This document shows positions 34,431 through 46,828 of a stretch of DNA of 64,000 nt, piece by piece. The DNA is taken from the NCBI GenBank assembly GCA_021234155.1, contig JAJEKV010000040.1:2459799-2523798 (forward strand), given 5' to 3'. The position numbers and the translations under genes were made by a program. How positions within the stretch are numbered: position 1 is the first letter of the stretch; every line of letters begins with the position of its first letter. The stretch comes from Isoetes taiwanensis (taxonomy: Eukaryota; Streptophyta; Lycopodiopsida; Isoetales; Isoetaceae). The notes beneath the pieces are model-generated. The model was given only the letters and a program-made list of their open reading frames with translations. It did not search any database and had not been told where the DNA came from.

Positions 34431-34800
34431 CACTACAAGAGAATGGCTATTTGTTGTCAGAAAAATCGCCGATCGGTTTATAGAGATTTTTGCCCGACGC
34501 TTTTATATCGATGAGTATATCGACGATTGTTTTTTTTCGACGCTTTTTTCGACGATTTTTACGCCGATATATCGTCCGACTATTCGATCAAAAAATATCG
34601 TCGGGCTATGCATCAAATAAATCGCCGAAATGTAACGCCGTAAAAGCGTCGGAAAAAGCGCCGAATTTTTTCAAAAAAACGCCAAGAAAAGCGCCGAAAG
34701 AACGCCGGACAAAACGTCGGAAAAGGTGTCGATTTTTTCGTCCGGATCTTGTGTCAGATTTATCGTCATAAAAAGCGTCAGATTATTCCACAGAAAATAG
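34431..34800 (+). mobile_element. CACTA-type transposon terminus with subterminal repeats
   Basis: CACTACAAGAGAATGG at 34431 resembles the CACTACAAGAAAA terminus of plant En/Spm-CACTA elements. It is followed by about 300 bp densely packed with short GCCGA/CGACG/GCGTCGG motifs in both orientations, as in CACTA subterminal transposase-binding regions. I did not find the matching opposite terminus or a CACTA transposase, so the element is incomplete or the partner lies in unrecognised sequence. Confidence 0.65.
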
Positions 34801-34908
34801 AACTATTACAATTTAGTCATAACATTTCATCCAAGAGTCCCTTTTAGATGAAATTTGATGTTTTTAAAAGCTATCTCTCTCAAAAACTTAATCCCTAACT
34901 GAATCTGT

Positions 34909-36385
34909 AAATTTCCATCCGGTCGGACAGTAAGATGGCGCTTAGGGTTTCCTTTTAGGGCGGCGGCGGCGGCCGCCCGTTGAAACGAGCTTCCAGAATG
35001 GAGCTTCGATGCTGGAAGAGCAGCAAAATGCTGCTGCCAATCTCTTCAAAACCATGGCTGCGAGTTCAGAAGGTGATCTGGTTCTAGTCCTCAGTGGATT
35101 CGTTGCAACAGGGGGGTTTCTTTGAAGCATGGCCGCTGCTCTCAAGGTTTCTCATCTAAGCAACAGACCACGACTGGTAAGCAGGTTTCTGATGTTTTCC
35201 CATGTGTTTGAGTTTGATTGGCCCAAGTTTAGCCAGTAGCCAGTTACGAAGGCTATGGTTAGAGGGTTTGTGTGTGTTGCCTGAGCTTGATTTTTCAGTT
35301 TTGTGCTTATGCCGAGAAGGGCTGAAATGGTAGCGTTGTAGATGCACTCATTGCATCTTGAAGGCCGCACTCCCTGCGGTTTTGGGACTGCACTCACTGC
35401 AGTTTCAGAGTTCTGACCGATATTCAGTCTGATAGGATAAAGTGGCAAAGCTTCTGGGTTGCTTGCTTGACAACACATGCAGAGTCGATTGGACATCTTC
35501 AGAATACCCTGTTTGTGCATGTTCGAAGTGTTGGGAGGAAGATAGTGGCTGGACTAGAGACTGGGCCATTGGCTGCATGAAATGGTGGCCCTTTTTTTAT
35601 CTTCGAGAAGGGCTGGTAGGCTCCCAAATCCCCTAAGGAGCGCAGATCCGGAAGGTTTGAGGAGTTGTTTTGCCCGGAAGAATGTAAAAGAGAGGCAACT
35701 TATGGATGATGGTGATATGGTCCTACTTGTGGATGGCCCAATTTTTTTTCTCTCTGCATATTGGTATGTACATTAGCCGTGGTATTCTTTGGTGTCATCC
35801 GCCCCCTTCCCAAAGAAGGGAGGCTATGATTTAGTGGTCTGGTGCAGGATGAACCAGATTGAATAAGGGAAGTGGTCAAATTAAGAGTCATTGGCGGAGA
35901 TCGATGCCCCCTTTACAAACCGCATAAGAGCACAAGTGTAGTTGAGGCCTATGTCAGCCAGATAAAGGTGCTTAAGAAAAGTAATTGGATAGGCTTGGGT
36001 GAATTTCTGCAAGTTGGAAGATAGAGTAGCCAGTCCCTTTGTACAAGATTGGAATTGGGGTTTGCCCTCTTATAGTACAATTATGCAGGATGAGTTTCTA
36101 GGCCAAGTTAACGCGTGACCTTTGCTTTTCTTGAGTCCTTTGAATGCTTACATCTTTCGGTGGTGGAAGTTCAGATGGACTCAGTTATGGTATACATATT
36201 GATTTCTTCCCATGTTCTATTTGGCAAGGATTGTACCTGCCTTTTAGATCCTGGTCTTAGACAGTGAATTACGAGATAATTCTTCCAATCTGGCCCTTTG
36301 AGGGGTCCTTAATAAGGTTTCTGTACCATTTATTATTATTAATATAAAAACTTGCCTTCAAAAAAAAAAAAAAAAATTTCCATCC
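34909..36385 (+). mobile_element. Poly(A) retro-insert with 12-bp target-site duplication (LINE or retrocopy)
   Basis: AAATTTCCATCC at 34909-34920 and 36374-36385 flank 1.45 kb that ends in about 16 As, the mark of target-primed (LINE-mediated) insertion. The 5' end is GC-rich (GGCGGCGGCGG near 34960). A plus frame reads MLEEQQNAAANLFKTM and SEGDLVLVLSGFVATGGF near 35010-35125. Another near 35442-35640 has VCACSKCWEE, faintly like an L1 ORF1 region. No endonuclease or RT domain is present. It could be an internally deleted LINE, a SINE-like family or a processed transcript copy. It sits inside the CACTA-like region, so it is younger than that. Confidence 0.75.
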
Positions 36386-39300
36386 CTAGCTAGTATTGTA
36401 GGTATGCATTTAGAACAAGCTGGTAGATTCAAACCTCCTTGACTATGGAAAAGTATTGCATTTGAACATGTTAGAAGTTGAAACGTTGTGATAAATCACT
36501 ATTATTAGTATCAAACCATAGGAGCATCTTGTGGATCTTGAAAGACAATAATGGATGCTCGATAAAACTGCTTTATAAATCTTTGGAAAAAATGAAGTTG
36601 GAGGTAATATAATTGTTCTCTTGAAATTTAAACGTGTATAACACATTGGATGTTCATGACCAGTTGGTCTTATTATACAGAAAAGCAAGGGGTCAGTAAG
36701 CTGATATTTTCAATGAAGTCTCATTGTGCCAGTGTTGAAGTAAACTTTGTGCTTGCGGACACATTAATTGCCATTCTTTTTTTTTGGTTATACCAATGAA
36801 CTATGAACCGAAAATAGGCAGCCATTTTGCCAATCTTCTCTATATACAGATCTGGTTACAATATCTGCTCTATTGAAGAATCGATATGTGGTAGGTTTTC
36901 ACAGCGGTCTTTGTATGGGAATAAGGCTACGGCCGATTTCACATAGCTTGAGCTTCTAGTTTGGTCAAAAGTGCTCAGGGAAAAGCATCAGGTAAAAGAC
37001 TCTACCCATGTACTGATCTTCAAAGCTGCGATGCTATTTGATGGCCTTAAAGGTCAGCCAATATACCATAGCTAGTATGTATGCCATTTAAGACTAATCC
37101 ATGCTCAACTATTGGCTTATTTATATTTTCTTCTAATCAATTGATTGCCACAAAGGAGGGCAGGCAAAGTGTCACAATGGAGGATGGGGCACATAGGGCG
37201 TTGCCACATATAACAAAGAAGAGGAAGAAAATTTGTGCAAAAAATTTGAGGCTTAGAAACCATCTTCATCGTTTATGTGGATATCCATGTGCAAAACCCA
37301 CGTGGCTATGTGGTAGACATTGGAAGTATTCCATAAAATCGTGTTGGGCTTGTAAAAGTGGCAAGGTGGCAAATTTCATAAAAGGAAAAGTAAAGGCTTT
37401 AAAATTTGAATTTTCTAAGGCTCATTCACTTGTTTTTTTTTTTTTTCTTAAATTGGAAAGGGGTGCACCCTTTGGCCATGGCAATATATATTTCATATAC
37501 AAGAAACTTATCGCGGGCGCCTAGTGGGGGCCGCCAACGTTTCTCTCTTCCCCTTGGCATTGCGAAAATGACATGGTCGCGCCAAAGCCGGTTCGCGGCT
37601 AAATCAAATCAGAGAAATCGTTGCACTGAGTTTTCAGACAAAACAACAAAATCTTTCTCTTGAAACATTAGATGACTGTTGCATGCGTTATTGATCATGA
37701 TATGCCTTATGGCTTGCAGCTTTTGCATACGACATTGGGCATGGTGGTATATTCTTCATTTCGAGCTAGACCCGTAACCGGAACGAACCGTAAGCCTCTC
37801 CTTGGTAATCAGATCCACTCTTGCCTTCTTCCGAGAGAATATGGTGCAACGTAATTTGTTCCGCATCAAAACTCCTCATTTAACAACCATTCCCTTTTTT
37901 TTTGCTTGAAGAATGTAAAGCACCATTTTTTTCATTGTCATCGTAAAAAAAAAACACATACCTTTCTCTTCGTTTGTCCAAAAATCGTCTTAGTGATGCT
38001 CTTCCGCCCGGTTTCTGTTAGATTTCATGTAGGAGGTCATTCATTTTTGGGCCCCATCTTGAAGAAATGAACATAAAACCGAAAAATAAGCACTTACCAC
38101 AAGGCACCACGTTTCGGGAGGGATAGTTGTATGGATAACTCTAGGTTTGACATCCTTGTTTTCTTGCGGATGTGGGCGGCCAGAGGGTTTTTTTCAACAT
38201 TAGCGTAGATCCGATGACTTTTAATTCCGTACTCTCTTCCTTCGCCAAGCTTAGCCGTTGTTGCTGGCTTCTTTTGGGCAAACGGAACCACGTAAAAGAG
38301 AGGATTTTTAAGAAAAAGCTTGTTTGCAAGAAACATTACAGACTTTTGCCTGTATAAACAACAATCTAGCTCTTTAGACCCTAAATATTACCCTCTCAAA
38401 TCTCAAATCCACTCACCACATCCTCGGAATATCATCAGATATGTTTGCCGAGCCTTTGTAGAAAATTGTGAGTGGAGCTTTTGTTTTCTTGGCTTCATCC
38501 ATCGCCGAGAGTCGCATTTGTTAGAATATTCCTTGAAAGCTTAGATTATGTGGCAAATCTTTGATTATGACACCTTCTTTTGGTTCTTCTTTTTAGAGTT
38601 CTTTGCCACCGACTTCATATTAAGATGAGAGGACAAAACCGTGCAAATGTGACCCAAGGAAGCCATCATTTGACTAAATGAAGCATATTACAAAAAAGCC
38701 GTTGTGCCTTTACTTTGGAAGGAAATCGCCAGAGGACATGGACTTAAATGCGATTATGCAAAATTTCTTTGCTTCATCCCTAATCTACACATGCCATCAA
38801 GCGAGGAGATCGCATTCGCCAAGCGTCGCCCAGTTCCATGCAAATAAAGATCCAAGAATCCAGACTTTGCTTCCAAGCAAGCAAAGTAATCCTGCATTCT
38901 ATTGCACCGCCATAGCGGCGATGTGTGAGAGCGAAGTTCGCCGGAATGGAGCAGAGGAAGTGGAGATCAGGGAGCGGAGCGGATTCTTTGAACAGAAACG
39001 TGGCATCCCTTGATGTTTTTTCTTTTTTTGAATTTGGAAATGCAAAAGGAGCATACGTGTCGACCCCACGGCTATCCTCAGCCCAGAAAAAATACTTCCT
39101 ATTTTTTAAGAACAGAAATGTTACTGCTTTATATATGGTATGAAAAGGAGTTTTTGGAGGCATGCATGTGCCACATGGAACCTTTTGGCAAAAAAGTTGC
39201 ATGTACTTTTATAAAATATTTGGTGCTACAAACAATAGCCTAAGCTTTTCTATTCTACGGAGAGCACAATGTAAATCGATGGTTTTTATTGTCTTGAATA

Positions 39301-39657
39301 TCATGTGGCATACCTACGTATAGAAATTTTTTTGCCTAAAAGTTATGGTATACATATATTATCTTGCCCAAATCACAAAACGTAGTTTTGTAACATAAGA
39401 TTTTTGCATGGCTTGAATAAGTTGTGGTATACAATGTAAACGTAAAGGGGGAATTTTTATATTTTTAAATGTTACACTTTGCATTAAAATTGCAAATCGA
39501 AATTGTTGAAGTATCGGATATTTTATTTTAAGCATGGAACAGACCAGATGGGTGCGGCTAGGGTTTGGTGTATTGCCGCCTGTGATGGTAATACAGGTAT
39601 GTATTCTTTGCCTTAAACAGCTTACACGAACTCAGGAAGGCATTCTGTTGCCTGTGA

Positions 39658-40089
39658 TTTATGGATATCGAGACGTAGAAGCAGGGCATCGATCCTTGGA
39701 ATGCATCTCATGGATCATGGGAGAGCGCTAATATACAGGTTATATGCTGTTATAAGATATATTTTGACCCACAGAATGTTCTGTTTGATATGTTCTTAAT
39801 GCGAATATTTCTACTGCGTTAGCTTTGTGCTTCTGTGTTGGACCTGCTTTGGGTTAGAGGATGTAATATCCTGCTATTTATGAATATGACGAGGTGGAAG
39901 CAGGGCATCGATCTTTGGAATGCATCTCACAGATCATGGGAGCGCTAATATACAGGTTATATGCTGTTTTAAGATATATTTTCACCCACAAAATGTTCTG
40001 TTTGATATGTTCTTAATGCTATTATTTCTATTGCCTTAGCTTTGTGCTTTTGTGCTGGACCTGCTTTGGGTTAGAGGATGTAATATTCT
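39658..40089 (+). repeat. Tandem duplication, unit about 216 bp
   Basis: Two diverged copies (39658-39876 and 39877-40089) share GAAGCAGGGCATCGATC, GCTAATATACAGG, TTCTGTTTGATATG and GACCTGCTTTGGGTTAGAGG in the same order. Confidence 0.88.
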
Positions 40090-41601
40090 GCTTGTGCTTG
40101 GTGCTTAGGGTAGAGCATAGAGGGTTCTTAGCTTGTGCTTGTTGTTTAGAGTAGAGCATAAGGGAATAGGCGGTTCCCAGAACAGGAAGCTCTCTGTTCC
40201 TATTTCAGGTTGGTAGATTTCTTGCCAAGTTTAAGCTTCAGATGCATATATTTGCTGGTTATTGCTTATAAAGGAAACTGTTATGGAGGTGGTAAAGATA
40301 AGTGCTTGCGCTATAAGTTCATGGTGTTAGTATTAATAGATGCATTGACATTTTGATGTGATGTTACTTAAGCTCTCTTGTAGCTATTTATTTGAAGATA
40401 TACTTCAGTGTGGTCGGTTTATGAAATATATACGTGCTGGCTGATATGGGTAACTTCTGATATGGGTAACTTATGACTTAAAAATCTCAGATTAAATGCT
40501 GCATCTCAAATGAATGATACGGAAAGGTGAAGTCTGAAATTGGCAAAATTGGCCACGGCTCAAACTTTTGCTGCTTTGAAGCAGATAAGTCTACTTTCAT
40601 TCCTTCTATTTGTTGCCATCCTGAATGTGAAGGAGTTCTAGGAATTGAGCATTCAAATTTGTTTCTGCTGTTGTGAGTTGCTTAACTTTTGCTTCTGCTG
40701 TTGAGTCATTATAAAATTTTACTTTTCTTTCATGTTGTTCATCTTGACATCGCATTCTCCGAAATATTTTCATAGACGTCCAATGTGCTTTTGTGCATTT
40801 GTGCAGGGAGATTGAGAAAGCACTTTCTTGAAGGTGCTAGCTCATCGAAGCCGTGGAATCCCTCTATACTCCCTCTTTGCCTTTAATGCTAAATGCTAGA
40901 TGGTGAGATTGCTTTTTAATTTTTAAGTTTTGCAAATTCCTATGGGCCTACTTACGTCAGTTGTATTGGCATATTGGCTGCAGGTAGTTGGAGCTTGAGC
41001 TCCCTTTAATCAAAATATTTACAAAAGTGCTCATGAAAACAACCATTTTAGGAAGCCTTAACGTTACGGAGCAAAACAAAAATAAAAATATTCCATTTTA
41101 GGGGCAAATTCATGTGAAGAAATTAGATGCTTGCACCTTGTCCCTGAAAACGTTTGTGTTGGCTTTACCGCAATTTTTTTATTTCACAACCAATTTGGCT
41201 AAACTCATAGTTGACCTACAAACTATCTAATGTCTAACCATTGAATCATTTGTTCAACCATTAAATCATAATATTTGGAAAAAAAAAAAACAATTCCTAA
41301 ATGCGTTACAATAGTAAAACCATGTATTATATGCCTTCATTAATTAAAGTCATGAAAACATTTGATAGGTAACACAAATGCATTCCAAACTAGGATTGCA
41401 TGTAAACTGATATGTCTTATGCTTAGAAAGAACCTTTAGTGCATTCTGGATATTCCATATCTTTACTTATTTACAGCTAATATTTAAGCCGGTAGCCAAA
41501 TGTACCTTTAACTATTGACTAAAATTTATAAACAGATTACAACCAGAGTTCATATATGTTCATTGCTCATACGAGTCTTTTCTGCTCAGTAATATGTTCA
41601 A

Positions 41602-41699
41602 GGGCGCATTTAATTTTTGCCCAAACACAAACGTAATAATTCTATTACCAGGGCACATTTAATTTTTGCCCAAACACAAACTTAATAATTCCATTACCA
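41602..41699 (+). repeat. Tandem duplication, 49-bp unit
   Basis: Two copies with GCATTTAATTTTTGCCCAAA / ACATTTAATTTTTGCCCAAA, each ending ATTACCA. Three or four substitutions between them. Confidence 0.9.
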
Positions 41700-43577
41700 G
41701 GAGAAAACTTGTGTACAATGCTATTATAGGATGAAATATTGCTCAACTTGAATAATGTGTACCTTCTACTTGCAATTCCATTTACTGTTGAAACTACTGG
41801 AAAATGATTTTCTACAAACAGCATGAATGCTGAAGTTACAAGAAAAATCGTTTACTACCAACTGTCTTGCACCTGCATTCAGCTTGTGTTAAAGGCATGC
41901 ATGTTCTGGACTATTCTGTATTTTATAATGATCTACTAGACATGAATTACAGATTTTAAAATAGACCATAATCATGGATTATGGCTCTTAAATAGACATG
42001 ATTACAGATCTTAAAAAGGCTAAGTCATGCTGCATCTTATTTCCATAATCAAGGTCCATTAGAAATGAGAGAAGTTGGACTACATGCATCTGAATGCAAA
42101 CACTTTGCCATGCTGCTTTGACTCATGCACATTAAGAGGCAGAAGAGGCAAAACATTATGCGAACAACTAATAAGACAATAGATCCTTCTGGAAAGGATG
42201 CCATATTAATTTCAACATTCCATTAGCCAGTGTCATCTTTAGCAAAAGAAGGCGCTGCAAAGTCCCTAAAGCCTACGAACAAGTTGCATGGGTTGGGTAG
42301 ACACGAATAGCTCTGGATGGTCAGACAATAACATGCATCATGAACTAGCCGCAAAGTGTAACTTTGTTTAAAATGTCAAATCTACTACATTTTGTACAAT
42401 TATGTTCAAAAATTTGTAGTGATTTCAAAAACTCTGAATGCAGGCTCTTTTTGTCGCTCTAGTGCACTTAATGTTTTTTTCAATGTCTACTTTTTTTTAG
42501 TTTCTGAAATTGCTACAATTTTTCATACCAAACTAGGGGGCTAAAAAGGGGTATCAAACAATTTTGCATGGAAGCTAAGTTGAATTAACCCCTCAAAAAT
42601 AGTACCTAAAATATTCAAATTGTCACACTTGTGACAAATTTACCTCGAAAAGGGACCTTTTTTAGGGAATTTCAGGGAATCTTTTAAAGATTCCTTTTAA
42701 AGTGCGTTTGGAGCAAATAAGTACGATTGGTCTCCACAAAAGACTGTATACCTATTCTTTTCAGATTTGCCTACTTCTAATTCCACATGAGCACATAGGG
42801 CTTCTTCCTCACAGCATTCCGGAGGTCCAAGATTGAGTCAAATTGCTGGCCTACTCTTAAATCCATCATATTTTACATTCAAATTGTGGAAAGCAAAAGG
42901 CAAGGAGAGAAAGCAACTGTGAAACAAGAATGTAAAAGCAAATCAATTCATCTGTTCACAAAGCTATTGTAAATGGTATGTACTTACCTTTTCAATCATC
43001 ATTTCAGCTCTGAATCTCCATCAAACCTTCTGTTCCAAGCTTGACAGATCTGTGGCTCTTGTATAAAAGTCAGCACTGCAGTAAAACAGATCAACAAAAT
43101 TGTGATTACAGTGATCCCATGCATGGCACCATGAAAACACAGAGTGGACTAATCCTTCTTCTGCAATAAGAGTACGTATCTGCAGAACTAATCCAACTCT
43201 ATAACCTTGCAGGGTGAATTCATAGCTTTCTTTGATGATCTTTGAGTGTATTGGAAGATCTAAATCTGGTGACCCTGGGGACTTCGAGATTCCTTACCGG
43301 CTAATTCAGGAGTTACAGTAATTCAACAAAGAAATAAGAGAGGCTAACAAAAAGATGTCTGAGCACTGCTGGATTGAATGGCAAATTAGAATGGAAAGCT
43401 AGTTGCATGCAGATTCTAGTACAGAAATCAAAAGATTACCTGGGTATGGAAGCAGTAGCAGATTAGTCGACTTTGCATCAGTGGATCAGTCGGCTTTGCA
43501 TCAGCGGCGAAATTAGGAATGAAGCAAAATCAGATCAGGAAAAAAAATTTAGCTGCAAGGCCGTTTTTGGATTTTTG

Positions 43578-44960
43578 ATTTTTTTTTTTTGGGTATTCTG
43601 GGAATTTCGAAAATACAAAGGGTTATTTTGGTAAATTTCCCAAATACTACAATATATAGGCACATATATGCCAGCTGTACAAATGTACATGTATAGGTTC
43701 TAACTTCTGATAGTTCTACGGGCTGTAAGAATTCCTTGGACTCCAAAATCAAGGGTAAAAGCTTCAGAGAATCACAGGTAAAAGCTTCGGAACGAGAGGT
43801 AGATGGTCTAGGAAATCCCATCTTATGGAATCAAAGGCCTTAGAGAAATCCAATTTTAGAAGGATACAATTTTGATTAGAAATTTTTGCCCAATGCAATC
43901 CTTCCATAGCAGCAATATAATTGTCCAGGATGAATCTATTTGGCAAGAAGGCTGACTGGTTTATGGAAATATTTTTTTGCAAAGATTTAATTCTATTTGC
44001 TATAATTTTGGCACACACTTTGTAAGAAGTGTTGGTGAGGGAGATAGGTCTCCAACCACTGAATTTCTCTGGTTTGTCAATCTTTGGCACTAGAGTGACC
44101 AGACCAGCAGCCATGGATGGATGTAGATGGTTGTTCTGCCAGAATCCATGAATCATGTGAATGAAGTCATATTTAATTTCATCCCAAAAGCACAAGTAGA
44201 ACTCAGGGGGCAAGCCATCAGGGCCTGGACTTTTTCCCTTTGCAAGATGCATAAGAGTGGCTTTAATCTCATTCTCATTAGGCAGATCAGTAACATTATT
44301 GGAGATTGGATTGGAGTCATAATCAGAAAGAGTATTAATCAGATCAATGAAATCTTTGGCCTCTGGAGTTTGCCAGGAAATATTACCACTATCAGAGAAA
44401 ATTTCAGAATATTTTGAGTAAAAGAATTGACTTATTTCACTGATATCTTCCAGCAGGGCATCTTGATCATTTTTTACAGCCAAAATCTGATTCTTAAGGA
44501 GTCTATTTTTAGCCACTCTAAAGAAGAATTTCGAATTATTACTGTCCATATTTGAAAGATATTTAATTTTGCACTTTATGGCAGCACCTTTAGCTTCATA
44601 TTCCTCCATTGCCTTTATAGTTTGCTCAAGATTAGACTCTTGAATATGTAAATCTCTGTTATGAGGTTCACTCTGAATTTGGAGTCTAATTTCCTTCATA
44701 TTAATCATGCATCTCTTTTTTTTCTTCTTTTCTTGATTTATTATTATTTTTAGACCATTGCTTAATCTAGACTTTAGAGGCCTTGACATTGGAATAAAAA
44801 TCTCTCATAGATTTGATAGGATGCACTCTTGGGAGATTTAAGTAGAATGATTTAAACTGCTCACAGAAATTTTCATTATTTAGCAAACTGCAGTTTAACT
44901 TGAAGGGGCAATTTAATCCTTTGCCTTCAATATGTAGCACAATAACATGGGGTTTCTTTT
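43578..44960 (-). pseudogene. L1-type LINE reverse transcriptase fragment
   Basis: A minus-strand frame of 341 codons (43764-44789) carries the fingers/palm start of an L1-clade RT: KGKSPGPDGLPPEFYLCFW, GWRPISLTNTSYKVCAK, NQSAFLPNRFILDNYIAAME and CILLKLDFSKAFDSIRWDFL. Upstream, in another frame (44790-44960), PFKLNCSLLNNENFCEQF extends the linker after the endonuclease. The endonuclease itself and everything after the SIRWDFL motif, including the catalytic YADD box, are missing. An oligo(T) run at 43578-43590 could be the poly(A) end of the element, which would imply an internal deletion of about 2-3 kb rather than ordinary 5' truncation. Confidence 0.85.
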
Positions 44961-46365
44961 GTATTTTTATACTGTTTTTCCTATGGTTTTGCTATGAGTT
45001 GGTGAATGTATCTGATGGAGTGTACTAATAAGTATTTCTAGAGTGCGCATACCTGCTGCATTGATTTTTTGCTTTTTTTTAATGGTTAGCACCCATGTAT
45101 TTGTCTAGATGTACAAGAAAAATATATGTACAACCCTCCCTTTGCATGCAGGAGTCGAAAGGGCATATTTTAGGGTTCGAGGGAAGGCCGACCCCTTCGT
45201 GGCTTTTACGGAAGAGGGCCCATGACAGGAAGAGCTGCAGAGTGGCAGGCCGGGCCTGTGTTGGTCTTGTCGGATGGAGGATGCGACATCATCGATTTTT
45301 ATCATAGCTGCGAAGTCTCAATTTTAGTTGCAGTTTTTTTTCCTCAGCAGGTTTCTTCTGCTCAAGGAGGTTCGAGTCTTCTTTTACTCTGGAATGGGCA
45401 TAGCTAAAGGGGAGAAACCTGTCCAGATCCTCCAGGTACACCGTTTTTTGAAGTCTTGGGCAGTTTCTAAATGGCAGAGCTTAAACATATAGCGATGGTT
45501 TCGAATCTGGTAAGAGGCTTTAAACCTAAACCTTGCTTCATTCTTTTGGTTTCCATGCCCAACATGAAGCCTACTTCTCTCTTTCGAGTTTTGGATTGGA
45601 TCAATTCCGAACAGAACAGAGTGAATCAGTTAATTTAACATGTCCAGTTTTATAGACCGTATCTCATCAGAAATAGCAGTTTGCAAAGAAGCATTAGTGG
45701 TCATTGTTTGGAGTTGTTGGGTCTACAACGCTTGGAGAATCTATTGTTGCAGATGCATGGCCATTATCATTCCCTATCTGGAATTGTATAACCTCTTATC
45801 TCCTCGCTGCAGCTCTTGCTTGAATTTGAGCATACAAATGGTTTAACAGGGTTTAGCACATGAGGAGATATGTTGAAGATGTGATAGCTATTTGCTATGT
45901 ATGTGTGCATTGAATATATTCAATCCAAATCTAGGGACTCTAGCTGATTCTTTCATAGTTCTTGAAGAAATAATGTATGGCGATCTAGCAAAGCAGGTCC
46001 AAAGTTGGATCATGGTATGTGTCCTTAGTTCTACCCTATCTTGCCACATGTTCAAATTATTTTATGACACTGACTGAAGTTTCAACATTAGCAAGGCGCT
46101 TGGTGAATCAAGTCCACGACATCTCTATCTCATCTATGCACAAACCAAGGCGTATTTGCTAAATATTAACTGTGCAGTGCTTCGTTCTAGAGCAGGAAAG
46201 GTCTTCAAAGTTTCTACAACACCAAATGCATGTTATTGAAGGCATAACAAGCTTGCTTATTCATGTGTAATTTAATACAATCTACATTATTTGACAGAGG
46301 CAGCGAAATCAATGCTTCCAATGGAACATGTCATTCTCTGAAATCTCATATGTTTTTCCCGCTAA
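44961..46365. other. Unassigned spacer
   Basis: No gene, repeat or element boundary is recognised between the LINE fragment and the inverted-repeat element at 46370. Short open frames show no domain. Confidence 0.5.
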
Positions 46366-46369
46366 TAAC

Positions 46370-46390
46370 GGGTAGAAGCATGAAAGGGTG
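46370..46390 (+). repeat. Left terminal inverted repeat
   Basis: 21 bp identical to the reverse complement of 57484-57504. Preceded by TAAC. Confidence 0.85.
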
Positions 46391-46539
46391 GGCAAAAAAA
46401 GTGCCCGTATTTTACATTTACAAATTCAAAATGTAAGGAAATCCCTCCCCCCCAGAAATTATTATTCTTGGAATGAATCATTAATAGGGCAAATAATTTT
46501 GAACTCTCCTCCCGCGCTCTGTTCAACCTTCCTCCCGCT

Positions 46540-46702
46540 CGAACCTCCATAGCCGAAAGCTTGACATCCATATTCGAACCTCCATAGCCGAAAGCTTGAC
46601 ATCCATATTCGAACCTCCATAGCCGAAAGCTTGACATCCATATTCGAACCTCCATAGCCGAAAGCTTGACATCCATATTCGAACCTCCATAGCCAAGATC
46701 GG
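46540..46702 (+). repeat. 35-bp tandem repeat, 4 full copies plus partial
   Basis: Units start at 46540, 46575, 46610 and 46645 with core AACCTCCATAGCCGAAAGC, then a degenerate fifth (ACCTCCATAGCC twice more). The period is not a multiple of three, so each reading frame sees shifted versions and the apparent minus proteins (YGCQAFGYGGSNMDV) are by-products. Its position about 150 bp inside the left TIR suggests a subterminal binding-site array, by inference. Confidence 0.9.
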
Positions 46703-46828
46703 GGACCTCCATAGCCAAAACTTGCATTTTCGAGAGAGTGAAGCACCGGGGAAGAGATCATGACGAAAAACAGCTTGGAACAAAGACATCTCAAGGAAAT
46801 CTCCTCATAACAAACACAGCCAAAGCCC

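Larger units (their letters stand above)
36386..43548. other. Seven-kilobase region without a supported gene
   Basis: AT-rich sequence with no domain I recognise. Open frames such as 147 codons at 37081, 111 at 38678 and 140 (minus) at 38780 lack detectable family motifs. Visible structure: a roughly 216-bp tandem duplication at 39658-40089, a short duplicate at 40085-40165 (GTAGAGCATA twice), a 49-bp tandem unit at 41602 and 41651, and a 22-bp duplicate near 43465-43500. Part of it may be the interior of the CACTA-like element that starts at 34431. Confidence 0.55.

Noticed and set aside
37081-37524. 147-codon plus-strand open frame with Cys/Lys-rich middle
   Set aside because: Ends in a homopolymeric F-run from a poly(T) tract. 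Spacing of Cys is irregular and no family is recognised.
42405-42425. TTTGTAGTG read as the right end of the CACTA-type element
   Set aside because: Only CACTACAA agrees with the 34431 terminus. The following bases and the subterminal motifs do not match.
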